From Myxococcales bacterium (GTDB taxonomy: Bacteria > Myxococcota_A > Polyangia > Polyangiales > Polyangiaceae), in the NCBI GenBank assembly GCA_016706225.1, contig JADJKB010000024.1, positions 1-64,000 of the forward strand: 64,000 nucleotides of DNA. Reading direction: 5' to 3'. The position numbers were made by a program, and so were the translations under genes. Of the stretch, positions 34,632 to 43,046 are shown in pieces (position 1 is the stretch's first letter; every line of letters starts with the position of its first letter). The notes beneath the pieces were generated by a model. That model made no database searches and was not told the DNA's origin. It saw nothing but the letters and a program-made list of their open reading frames with translations.

Positions 34632-36164
34632 TCAGAAGCTTCCGGCAATTCCCAGGTTGCCGGACCCGTTACCGAGCGCGAACGTGGGCCGGATGCGGAG
34701 GCGGACGAGCTCGGGTCGTTCGTGAGTGTAACGATCGGCGTCGTCGCCGGTGATGAGCAGAACCGCGCCGGTCACCAGGACCGCCGAACCGACGCCAACA
34801 CCGAGCCAACCGTACACGTCGCGCGCTCTGGCTTTGTCGTAGTCGTCGAGGGCGAGGTTCTTTCGCCGGTTGCACTCCGCGGGCCCGACTTTCAGATCCG
34901 AGGCATGGCACCGGGTCACCGTCCCCGCTCTGGCGAGGTCGATGTCGGCCTGCCAAGCGTTGCCTTCGTCGATGAACCCGTCCTTCTTGCTCTGGTTCCA
35001 GAGCAAGAAACCGGCGCTTGCGCCGGTGACCACGGCGCCGCTCAGCACCCCCACCCAGCCCCAGGTCTTGAACAACCCTGCCTTGCGCTCGTAGCGTTGG
35101 CGATACTCCGCCGTTGGCTCGAGCACCACGCGCACGGTGGTGGTGCCACCCAGCGCAACCTCGACGCGGCGCCGCACCGGCTCGAACCCATCGCGCTCCA
35201 CCAGGAGCGCGTGAGGCCCCGCCGGCACTCGCAGTCCGGCGCTGTACTTTCCTTGCGGCTTGCCATCGACGCTGAAATTGCAGTCGGGTTCACTCAAGTC
35301 CAGCGCGAGCACGCCCGCGGCGCTGGTCAGGGTCGTGGGATCCACGCCGGGCTCGAGCAGCACCTCCCCCTTCACCGCCTCGCCCAGCTCGACCGACTGG
35401 GTCGCCGCGACGTAGCCGGGGCGCTGCAACACCACGCTGTGTTTGCCCGGAGCCAAGACGAGCGGCGCGGGCAACGGAGTCGTGCCGGCGAGTTTTCCGT
35501 CCACGACCACGGCGGCGCCAAGGATGCTTGATTTCACGGTGAGCTGGGCGAGTCGTCCTTCGAACGGGCGCAACGTGAAGCTCAAGGTCTTCTTTGTACC
35601 GCCCGCGAGGCTGACCTCTCGGCGTTCCGGGATGTGTCCCGGCGCGGTGACGCCGACGACGCGGGAGCCGCCCGTGACCTTGATGGATTGCGAAGAGCTA
35701 CTCGTGGGTAGCCGCACTCCGTCGATGTCGACCTCCGCGCCTTCGACGTCGACCTTGATCTCGAGCTCGGCAATCCGCTGCGCTTGTTCGTCGCGCATGC
35801 TCTTCGCACGTTCGAGCTTCTCCGCCGGGAGGCTGCCCGGACTCCGGATGACCTCGTCGAGCGTGGCCACGGCCTCGACGGCGCGGCCCATCGCCGCGTA
35901 GACCAAGCCGATGTTGTAGGCGACGACCGGGTGAGGCGACAGCTCGTGTGCGCGGCGAAACTCCGCGAGCGCGCCGGCGTTGTCCCCGTCGTTGAACAGA
36001 CGCAGGCCTCGCCCGAAGCGGTCGCGGGCCTCGGTCTTGGCGTCGGTGGCAGCCTGTGCGCGAAGTGGCGCTGCGTGGAGCAACACACTGGGTGCGAGGA
36101 GGGTGGCGACCACGAGGGGCAGCGCGCGAAAATATCCGCCCGCTACCCCGCTCGAAGTTCGCAC
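34632..36164 (-). CDS. TPR plus PEGA-domain membrane protein
   Basis: A 510-residue protein with a signal peptide (to about residue 38, RAQA), a short TPR-like part (about 45-130, DRFGRGLRLFNDGDNAGALAEF-type helices) and then three to four PEGA-like beta domains (VDVEGAEVDIDGVRLP, VKSSILGAAVVVDGKLAGTT, LDLSEPDCNFSVDGKPQGKY), each with the characteristic hairpin VDGxxxGxTP. Two membrane helices flank a Cys-containing loop near the end (WVGVLSGAVVTGASAGFLLW and WLGVGVGSAVLVTGAVLLI). PEGA proteins are surface proteins, often next to Ser/Thr kinases in myxobacteria, as here. Confidence 0.85.
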   Translation of the reverse strand: MRTSSGVAGGYFRALPLVVATLLAPSVLLHAAPLRAQAATDAKTEARDRFGRGLRLFNDGDNAGALAEFRRAHELSPHPVVAYNIGLVYAAMGRAVEAVATLDEVIRSPGSLPAEKLERAKSMRDEQAQRIAELEIKVDVEGAEVDIDGVRLPTSSSSQSIKVTGGSRVVGVTAPGHIPERREVSLAGGTKKTLSFTLRPFEGRLAQLTVKSSILGAAVVVDGKLAGTTPLPAPLVLAPGKHSVVLQRPGYVAATQSVELGEAVKGEVLLEPGVDPTTLTSAAGVLALDLSEPDCNFSVDGKPQGKYSAGLRVPAGPHALLVERDGFEPVRRRVEVALGGTTTVRVVLEPTAEYRQRYERKAGLFKTWGWVGVLSGAVVTGASAGFLLWNQSKKDGFIDEGNAWQADIDLARAGTVTRCHASDLKVGPAECNRRKNLALDDYDKARARDVYGWLGVGVGSAVLVTGAVLLITGDDADRYTHERPELVRLRIRPTFALGNGSGNLGIAGSF

Positions 36165-36197
36165 TGGGCGAATCTACCTCAACGAGGAGCGGGTCAG

Positions 36198-37691
36198 CTA
36201 ATACGGATTGTTCTCGTCGAGCCCGGTCTTCTTGGCTTTCGTGGACGGCGCGGCGGGTGGGGTCTGGCCCGCCGAGCCCTTCGGCAGTGGTGGCTTCGTA
36301 CCCGGAGCCGGGTGGGCCGCAGCTGCAGTGGATGGCGCAGGCACAGCCGAGTCTGCGATTGTCTCTGGCGCGGTGGACGGCACCACTTCGGGTCCGGAGC
36401 TCGGGGCTGACTCTTCCGGCAGCGGCGTGCTCGTCTGGCTGCTCGGTTCGGGGCCCGCGCCGCTCGAGCTTCGCGCGACGCCGGCCAGGTACACGCCGCC
36501 GAAGCCGACGAGCATCACGGCCGCGACGGTGCCTGCGATGAAGCGCCCGCGCCCTCGCTCTGGTGTTTGCGCGACGGTTCGGCCCAGCGCGCCCGCTTCG
36601 ATGGATGGGGGCCCACCGCTTGCCTGCTTGCTGTCAGCCCCCGTCGCCGCATTGGCGGTGATCGCCGGCGCGGCGTTGGCGGTGATCGCCGGCGCGGCGT
36701 TGGCCGTGATCGCCGGCGCGGCGTCCAGGATGGCGGTCTGGGAAATCTCGGCTGCGCCAGCTTGTTTTGCGGGTGCTCCGAGCGCGCTCTCCTCGAGGAG
36801 GAGCGTCGCCGCGTAGGCCTCGCGCACCTCGCCGCGCTCGAAGGGTTCGAGCGCGCTGGCCAGCGCGCGGGCGGTCGCGATGCGCGCCTCGCGCTTCGTT
36901 GCCATGGCGTGCTCGACGACGCCGCAGAAAGCCGTAGGTGCGTCCGGACACAGCTCGCGCAGCGGCGTGGGGCTCCCCTCGTGGATGAGCAGCGCGAGGT
37001 GCGGCAAGGTGTCGGCGTCGAACGGGCGGCGGCCGCTGGCAGCCTCGTAGGCGATCACTCCGAGCGCGTAGATGTCCGCGCGCGCGTCGAGATCTGTGGC
37101 GCCGCGCACCTGCTCCGGCGGCATGTAATACGGTGTGCCGAGCACGGAGCCCTCGCGGGTCATCGCGTGATCACCCGTGAGCGTGGGGTCGAACTTCGAG
37201 ATGCCGAAATCGAGGATCTTGACGAACGGCCTACCCTCACGCTCGCACACGAACAAGTTGTCGGGCTTCAGATCACGGTGCACCACGCCCGCGTCGTGAG
37301 CCGCCTGGATGCCATTGCAAGCCTGCCTCAGAATGTGAGACAGGACGTCGATGGGCAGGCGCCCGCGTGTCCGGATCAGCTGAGACAGCTCTTGGCCGTT
37401 CAAGAGCTCCATGACCAGATACGGCTCGCCGGAATCCAGCGTACCGGCGTCGAACGTCTCCACGATGTGGGGGTTGCCGATCCGACCGGCGGCCGAGGCT
37501 TCTCGCAGGAAGCGCTCGACGATGGCCGGATGGCTCGCGACCTCGCGGTGCAGGAGCTTCAGCGCGCGACGGTGGTGGGTGAAGACGTGTTCGATCTCGT
37601 AGACCGCGCCCATCCCTCCCACACCCAGGCGGCGCAGGATCTTGAACTTTCCCCCAACGATGGTGCCGGGCGCCGGCGCTTCGGCGGACAT
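36198..37691 (-). CDS. Transmembrane Ser/Thr protein kinase (Pkn-type)
   Basis: A 497-residue kinase started at ATG 37691 (MSAEAPAPGTIVGGKFKILR). Kinase domain about 16-280: glycine loop RLGVGGMGAVYE, ATP lysine Lys45, catalytic H138-R-D140-L-K-P-D-N, DFG at about 161-163, and the APE-equivalent YYMPPEQVRG. An Ala-rich juxtamembrane region contains three PAITANAA repeats, followed by a membrane segment (about 390-412, FIAGTVAAVMLVGFGGVYLAG) and an extracytoplasmic Pro/Ser/Ala tail with no domain. All catalytic residues are present, so it should be active. The PEGA protein encoded 33 bases downstream on the same strand is a likely partner. Confidence 0.93.
   Translation of the reverse strand: MSAEAPAPGTIVGGKFKILRRLGVGGMGAVYEIEHVFTHHRRALKLLHREVASHPAIVERFLREASAAGRIGNPHIVETFDAGTLDSGEPYLVMELLNGQELSQLIRTRGRLPIDVLSHILRQACNGIQAAHDAGVVHRDLKPDNLFVCEREGRPFVKILDFGISKFDPTLTGDHAMTREGSVLGTPYYMPPEQVRGATDLDARADIYALGVIAYEAASGRRPFDADTLPHLALLIHEGSPTPLRELCPDAPTAFCGVVEHAMATKREARIATARALASALEPFERGEVREAYAATLLLEESALGAPAKQAGAAEISQTAILDAAPAITANAAPAITANAAPAITANAATGADSKQASGGPPSIEAGALGRTVAQTPERGRGRFIAGTVAAVMLVGFGGVYLAGVARSSSGAGPEPSSQTSTPLPEESAPSSGPEVVPSTAPETIADSAVPAPSTAAAAHPAPGTKPPLPKGSAGQTPPAAPSTKAKKTGLDENNPY
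36654..36725 (-). repeat. Three 24-bp tandem repeats in the kinase gene
   Basis: Units at 36654-36677, 36678-36701 and 36702-36725 are nearly identical (the third has CCGTG for CGGTG). They encode PAITANAA three times in the juxtamembrane linker. The units contain the inverted GCCGGCG and should be prone to slippage. Confidence 0.9.
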
Positions 37692-38139
37692 GGCCACCGC
37701 GAATCTAGCACGCGGCGCGGGCTCACCAGACAACACGCCGTGTTTTTCAGCGGGCTCGGGGCGCCGACGGTGCCAAGGTGCACTCGACCGAGTGCCGGAT
37801 GGAGGAAGCAATCGGCGCGATTTCACCGAGGAGCGTCCGGGCTACGTCACTCGTCGAGACCACGGACCCTGAGTGCAGGGTGCGAGCCCTCCGACCCCTC
37901 GACCGCAGAACAGAGCGCGCGGAACCCCCGCTCGACCCGGGTGTCGGCCCGAGAACTTCGGACTCACTTGTGCTCCTCCGGCGGTGCGCCGCGGCCAGCT
38001 CGAGCCGGAGCTCGTGGCCGCCGCGGAGCGCCTCTTGGCGCTTTCGCCCTGGGGTTCCGAGCTCCAGGTCGACGAACCGACCGCGGTCCTCGCGGCGCCC
38101 ACCCAAAGCCGGTGAGGGGCTCGCGCAGTTGTCGGCGGC
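37692..38139. other. 448 bases without a recognisable gene
   Basis: It lies between the kinase start and the stop of the beta-helix lipoprotein gene, both on the minus strand. Open frames on either strand (for example plus 37873-38115) show no domain, no signal peptide and no ribosome binding site. It should contain the kinase promoter, but no strong -35/-10 pair was seen. The plus-strand frame end QLEPELVAAAERLLAL looks protein-like and could be a gene fragment; I could not identify it. Confidence 0.4.
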
Positions 38140-40095
38140 TCAACCCGCTTCGTCTGCCCCGACGTCGATGGCCGAGCCCTTGGGGCGATTTTCCCCGTCC
38201 AGGTCCTTCGGCGGGGATTCGTTGATGGTTCCGGCGTTGATGCAAGGCGAAGAGTTGTTCAGGTGGAAGGTGTTGTCGACCTTGGGGTCTGCGGCCTGAT
38301 TGGAACCGTTGGAGGTGATCTGCGTGATGCCGTTCACGCCGGCGATTGCCGTGATCAGCGTCTGCGCGCTGCCGTTGAAGAAGCGGTAGAGGCCGTCGCC
38401 CGCGCCCGCGGGCGGACCGTTGAAGAAGAAGTTGTTCTGCAGCGCTTCGGGGTGCGCCTGTTTGCCGGTGGGCGCGTCTTCGTAGAGGCCAAAACGAGCG
38501 GCCGCCTTGCCTCCAAGCAAGATGTTGTTGCGGATGCGCCCGTTGATGCCCTTGAAACCGCAGGTGTTGCAGGTGCCGATCCCCACGACGATGGCTGCGC
38601 TGCGTGAGTTGGCCGCGGACGCGGTGGGGCCCCCGCCGTCGATGGTGTTGCCATTGATGATGGCGACGCCAGCGGGTACCTCCGCTTCCATCAGCCGAAT
38701 GCCAACACTGCGCCCAGCGTTGATGCCAAAGATGACGTTGTTGGTGATGGTGGCGTTCGAGCTCTCCGAGTCCACGCCGCCGCAGTAGCTCGTGCTCGCC
38801 GCGGCGCAGCTGCTGGTGCCACCCACGTTGATGCGGTTCGCGTTCAAGAGGAAGGTGCCACCGCCCGACACACCGAACGCCGAGTTGGTGTTGGCGACGC
38901 CCGCGAAGATGTCGTTGTTCTCGATGCGAGTGCCGGCACCGCTCGCCCAGGTGGTGACGCCGGCCGCTGAGCCTCCCGTTCCGCCCGTGATCTTGTTGCG
39001 CACGATCTCGGCGAACGCTTTGGCGGTGGTCCCGGGCGATTCCATGATGACGGCAGCGGCCGCCTGTGTGGCTTGACCGCCCGTGATCTCGTTGCCGTCG
39101 ATCAGCGGGCCCGTCGCGTTCATGCCCGTCGCCGCAAAGATGGCAATGGCGTGAGAGCGTCCTTGGGGATAACCCCCGGAGGTCACGTTCGGGCCGAAGA
39201 TCTTGTTGCCCTGGAGCGTCGGCGACCCGCCCTGCAAAGTGACCGCGGCGCGCCCATTGCCCGTGCCGCCGCCGTTCTGTCCCATCAAACGCACGCCTTG
39301 AACCAGCGTCAGCCGCGAGATGCTCACGTCAGCGGTGACTCCCAGCGCGTCGGCGGCGAAGATGGCGCTGTCGTAGGTCTTTGCATCGCGGTTCCAGGTG
39401 CAGTTGCCCGTCGCGCACTGGTAGCCGCCCAGGATGTCGATGTTCTCGATCAGCGCGACCTTCTCGGTGTAGTGACCCTCACCGACGTACACCGCGACGT
39501 TCGGAACACCGGCCGTCTTGAGCGTCTGCGCGTTCTGCAACGCCTTGCCGATCGTCAGAAGTGGTTTGGCCTGAGTGCCCGGGTTGCTGTCGTTGCCGAT
39601 CGCCGCCGAGACCCAGGTGCCGATGGCGCTGCAGCCTTGATCGATCTGTTTGTCGCAGTCGTTGTCCTTGTTGTCGCCGCAGATCTCGCTGGCTCCGGGG
39701 TAGCTGGTCGGGTCGTTGTCATCACAGTCATTGGCGCAGGTGGTGACGCCATCCTTGTCGGCGTCGGGACACGCGGCATCTCCACCAGCGTCTCCTCCGC
39801 CCGTGGCCCCGGTGCCCGCCACACCGCCGCTGCCGCCACCGCCGCCGGCACCGCCGCTTGCTCCGGCGCCCGCCACACCTCCGGTCGCGCCGCCGCCTGC
39901 CGCACCTCCCGAGCCTCCTGCGTTGGTTCCGCCGCCGCCGCTTGCTCCGGCGCCCGCCGCGCCGCCGGTCCCGCTGCCGCCCGTTCCACCCTTGTTGTTC
40001 AGGCCGGCATCATCACTGCCCCCGCAGCCGTAGGCGCCTGCCGCCGCCACACCGATCAAAATGAGTCCGCGCCCCGCCCAGCTTCGCTTCGTCAT
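38140..40095 (-). CDS. MopE-motif lipoprotein with parallel beta-helix (DUF1565-type)
   Basis: A 651-residue surface lipoprotein started at ATG 40095, which gives lipobox AYGC (Cys24). A Gly/Ala/Ser-rich linker (residues 33-100) is followed by a putative metal-binding MopE-type motif (DADKDGVTTCANDCDDND and ASEICGDNKDNDCDKQID), rich in Asp and Cys. The remainder (about 160-640) is a right-handed beta-helix with many NxI rungs (GTRIENNDIF, ATITNNVIFG), starting DSNPGTQAKPLLTIGKAL like DUF1565. It is probably a polysaccharide-binding or surface-exposed protein. MopE is a copper-binding protein in Methylococcus; copper binding here is only suggested by the motif. Confidence 0.85.
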   Translation of the reverse strand: MTKRSWAGRGLILIGVAAAGAYGCGGSDDAGLNNKGGTGGSGTGGAAGAGASGGGGTNAGGSGGAAGGGATGGVAGAGASGGAGGGGGSGGVAGTGATGGGDAGGDAACPDADKDGVTTCANDCDDNDPTSYPGASEICGDNKDNDCDKQIDQGCSAIGTWVSAAIGNDSNPGTQAKPLLTIGKALQNAQTLKTAGVPNVAVYVGEGHYTEKVALIENIDILGGYQCATGNCTWNRDAKTYDSAIFAADALGVTADVSISRLTLVQGVRLMGQNGGGTGNGRAAVTLQGGSPTLQGNKIFGPNVTSGGYPQGRSHAIAIFAATGMNATGPLIDGNEITGGQATQAAAAVIMESPGTTAKAFAEIVRNKITGGTGGSAAGVTTWASGAGTRIENNDIFAGVANTNSAFGVSGGGTFLLNANRINVGGTSSCAAASTSYCGGVDSESSNATITNNVIFGINAGRSVGIRLMEAEVPAGVAIINGNTIDGGGPTASAANSRSAAIVVGIGTCNTCGFKGINGRIRNNILLGGKAAARFGLYEDAPTGKQAHPEALQNNFFFNGPPAGAGDGLYRFFNGSAQTLITAIAGVNGITQITSNGSNQAADPKVDNTFHLNNSSPCINAGTINESPPKDLDGENRPKGSAIDVGADEAG

Positions 40096-40232
40096 CGTTC
40101 GCCTCCCGGCAAGAAAACCCAAGACCACGAAGGTAGCACTGCGCGCTTTTCTTCGCGATGGCGTCGGTGTGTGGGCGGGCCACCCACTTCCCCGGCCGTT
40201 CAGGCTATTGGTTCTGATCACGAGGTCATGGG

Positions 40233-40748
40233 ATGGAAGCAACACGGAACTCACACTGCTCCCACTGCGGAGCCCAGTTTGCCGAAGGGCAAGCCTGGCC
40301 GCGGCGGTGCCCGAGCTGCGCGCGCTTCAGCTATTCGAATCCAATCCCGGTCGGAGTGCTGCTGGTTCCGGTCGCGACGCGCCCGGGTCTCGGTCTCTTG
40401 CTCATTCGCCGCGCCATCGACCCCGGTCGAGGTGCGTTCGCCCTGCCGGGCGGCTTCCTGACCACGGGTGAGAGCTGGCAGGTCGGCGCGGTGCGAGAGG
40501 TGATGGAAGAGACGGGCATCGAGCTCTCCCCCGAGAGTGTGAGTCTTCACGCCGTCAGGAGCACACCGAACGGAGCCGAGCTGATCGTGTTCGGCAGCGT
40601 TCCGCCGATCTCCGAGGCTGCGCTCGGCGGGTTTCGTGCGACCGATGAGACCGACGCGCTCCGTGTGGCCACCGTGCCGGAGCCGCTCGCGTTCTCGCTG
40701 CACACCGAGGTCGCAACCGCTTGGTTGAGGGTGAACGGTTCGGGCTGA
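40233..40748 (+). CDS. Nudix hydrolase with N-terminal zinc ribbon
   Basis: A 171-residue cytoplasmic enzyme. The N-terminus carries C9-x2-C12 and C26-x2-C29, a zinc ribbon of the NudC-like kind. The Nudix box G-x5-E-x7-REUxEExGU is complete (residues 74-96, GESWQVGAVREVMEETGIEL inside it). Such enzymes hydrolyse nucleoside diphosphate derivatives such as NADH, ADP-ribose or damaged nucleotides; the substrate is not decided by the motif. The gene ends 14 bases before the double radical SAM gene, and an AGGAG site overlaps its stop, so co-expression is likely. Confidence 0.9.
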   Translation: MEATRNSHCSHCGAQFAEGQAWPRRCPSCARFSYSNPIPVGVLLVPVATRPGLGLLLIRRAIDPGRGAFALPGGFLTTGESWQVGAVREVMEETGIELSPESVSLHAVRSTPNGAELIVFGSVPPISEAALGGFRATDETDALRVATVPEPLAFSLHTEVATAWLRVNGSG

Positions 40749-40761
40749 GGAGCGGAGCGGC

Positions 40762-43032
40762 TTGTGTCATCGCGGTGCTCGCGTGACACTGGACCGCGTG
40801 GCGCGTTCTTTTGGCCTGAGGCTCGCGAGCCCCTGTGATCTCGCGTGCGCCGCGTGTGACCGCGGTGGGAGTGGTACACCCATCGAACGCGCAACCGAGC
40901 CGTTTGCCGGTAGCGAGCACGGCGACGAGCTGCGCATTCTGGGTTGTGATCCGCTGTCTCTGCCCGGCTTGTCGAGTGTGATCGAGGCAGCACGCGCGCG
41001 CGGTTGCCGACGTGTTGCCGTCGAGACCAATGGCGCTGGGCTCGCGACGGCGAGCCTCGATGCCATCGACGAGCTCTCGATCCCGGAGCTGATGCTCGAA
41101 CCCGAGGACGCCGACCTGTTGTTCGGCCGCCCCGGCGCGCAGGCACGGCTCGAGCTCGGGCTTCGGCGTTGGTCCGGCGCGGTGCGGTTGCGTGTGCCGA
41201 TTCTCGCGGCGGGGTTTCAGGACCCGCATCGTGCGCTGGCGCGTCGCTCGAACGTCGTGGGCCTCGAGCTCCATCTGCCAGGAGAAGCTCCGGACGCGGC
41301 GCGCGCAGCCTGGCTGCGTTTCCCTGACAAAGCAGCGCTGTCCGAGGCTCTCGGCCGCGTGCTCGATGCAGCGCTCGAGCACGGCGTCGAGGCCGCGATC
41401 TTGCCCCGCAGCGGTCTGCCCTTCTGCGCGGTGCCAGAGCGACATCGCCACACCGGCGTGCTTCGCTTCGACCGAACGCGCGAGGCCGAGCTAGGACCGC
41501 GCGATCGATATTCACCGGCTTGTGAGCCGTGTGTTGCCCGACGAGAGTGCTCGGGCTTTCGCGCCTGGCAACTCACAGAGTGGCCGGCGGGCGCCGTCGA
41601 ACCGCTCACACAGCCCATCGCCGCGCCCGCGAGCTTGGCCGCCGAACGCGGTGCAGCGGCCCCCGGCAAGACTCGGGGGCGTTTCCGGGTCGTGCTTGCG
41701 AACCTGGTCGAGCGGACCTTCGGTTACGGACCCGGGGCCGCGGAGTACCTGCGGGCCGCGCTCTTGACCGCGCCGGCGCTCCGTGACCGCGTGGAGGTCG
41801 ACGTTCAGTTGATGGTGAACGTGCCAACGGCCCGCGCCGCGGAGCAGTTGCTCGCACTCGAGCCGGATCTCCTGGGCATGAGCACCTACAGCTGGAACCT
41901 GCAGGAGAACGCGCGAGTGTGCAGCGAGCTGCGCCGTCTCGGCGCAGACTTCCCCATCGTGTGGGGCGGTCCGAGCTTCGCGCTCTTTGCCCGAGACTCC
42001 AGCTGGTTCGAGGCTGGAGAGCTGATCGACGCGGTCGCCATTGGCTCGGGCGAACAGACCCTCGTCCAGCTGACCCGGCAGCTCATCGAGCGAGGTCGCC
42101 TGGACGGACCGCTGGCGGGCCTCGCTCTGTTTTCGGAGGGCCGTCCGGTGTTCGGCGGAGCAACCCAGGAGCCGCTCGAGCTTGGTGAGGTCGCGTCACC
42201 GTTTGTGATCGGAGTGGCCCACCGCGTCGAGCGGCCGACGATCGAGATGGCACGCGGCTGCAGCTTCGAGTGCAGCTTCTGTAGCGACGCGCGCTCGAGT
42301 CGGGGTGGCGGTCTACGGGAGCACACACTCGAGCGCATCAGCGCGGACATCGCCGCGGTCACCGGCTGGCCGGAGGCGCGCCACGTCGACGCCGGCGCGA
42401 GCACGGCCAACGTAACCGATGCCTTCTTCCGTCGTGTGTGCGACGCGATCCGGGCCGGAGATCCGGGCGGCAAGTTGAGCTACGGATTCCAGCTCTATCC
42501 GTCCCTCGCCAGCGACGCCCAACGTGCAGCGCTCGAGGGCATCCGGGTGGACACCATCCACCTCGGGGTGCAGTCGCTCAGCCGGGATACATTTCGTTCA
42601 ATGCGGCGTGGCAGCCGGGCGAGCTTCGTGGAGCGAGCCCTCGCGACCTTTCGTGGCGTGGGGCCGCTGGAGCTGAGCGTGATCCTCGGCCTGCCGGGTG
42701 AGACCTACGGCTCGTTCGTCGACACGTTCGAGCAGCTCTTGGCGCACTCGGAGGCGCGCCTGGTGGTCAACCGTCTCCTGGTGCTACCCGGGACTGCGTA
42801 CCACCTGCGCCGGCGCGAGCTCGGTCTCGAGCTGGACCCGACGAAGTACTTCCGTGTGCTCTCGACCCCGACACTCTCCCGCGAGGACTTGCGGCGTGCG
42901 CAGGATTACGTGATCGAACGCACGCTAGGGCTATCGGATCTCTTTCATCAGGGTGAGGCGCGGGTGCGCTGGGTCAACTTCGACGCGCAAGCGCGTTTCG
43001 GAGATCCACCGGAGTACGCGCAAGGACGCTGA
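40762..43032 (+). CDS. Double radical SAM fusion: SPASM-like half, then B12-binding/radical SAM half
   Basis: A 756-residue protein. The TTG at 40762 has AGGAG nine bases upstream; GTG 40783 is an alternative. Half one (about 15-270): cluster motif C25-D-L-A-C29-A-A-C32, but GCDP (61-64) replaces GGEP, and an auxiliary motif C254-x2-C257-x5-C263-S-G-F. Half two: a cobalamin-binding Rossmann domain (about 308-450, with GMSTYSWNLQENARV and IVWGGP) and a radical SAM barrel with C500-S-F-E-C504-S-F-C507, GVQSLSRDTFRSMRRG and ILGLPGETYGSF. The second half resembles B12-dependent radical SAM methylases. The first half may be weakened catalytically and serve in substrate binding. Confidence 0.85.
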   Translation: MCHRGARVTLDRVARSFGLRLASPCDLACAACDRGGSGTPIERATEPFAGSEHGDELRILGCDPLSLPGLSSVIEAARARGCRRVAVETNGAGLATASLDAIDELSIPELMLEPEDADLLFGRPGAQARLELGLRRWSGAVRLRVPILAAGFQDPHRALARRSNVVGLELHLPGEAPDAARAAWLRFPDKAALSEALGRVLDAALEHGVEAAILPRSGLPFCAVPERHRHTGVLRFDRTREAELGPRDRYSPACEPCVARRECSGFRAWQLTEWPAGAVEPLTQPIAAPASLAAERGAAAPGKTRGRFRVVLANLVERTFGYGPGAAEYLRAALLTAPALRDRVEVDVQLMVNVPTARAAEQLLALEPDLLGMSTYSWNLQENARVCSELRRLGADFPIVWGGPSFALFARDSSWFEAGELIDAVAIGSGEQTLVQLTRQLIERGRLDGPLAGLALFSEGRPVFGGATQEPLELGEVASPFVIGVAHRVERPTIEMARGCSFECSFCSDARSSRGGGLREHTLERISADIAAVTGWPEARHVDAGASTANVTDAFFRRVCDAIRAGDPGGKLSYGFQLYPSLASDAQRAALEGIRVDTIHLGVQSLSRDTFRSMRRGSRASFVERALATFRGVGPLELSVILGLPGETYGSFVDTFEQLLAHSEARLVVNRLLVLPGTAYHLRRRELGLELDPTKYFRVLSTPTLSREDLRRAQDYVIERTLGLSDLFHQGEARVRWVNFDAQARFGDPPEYAQGR

Positions 43033-43046
43033 GCTCCGCGCGCCCT

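Noticed and set aside
36654..36725. 24-bp repeats as possible regulatory iterons
   Set aside because: They are inside the kinase coding frame and translate to a simple repeat.
37873..38115. Plus-strand frame of 80 codons as a small gene
   Set aside because: No ribosome site, no signal peptide and no domain; only its end looks protein-like.
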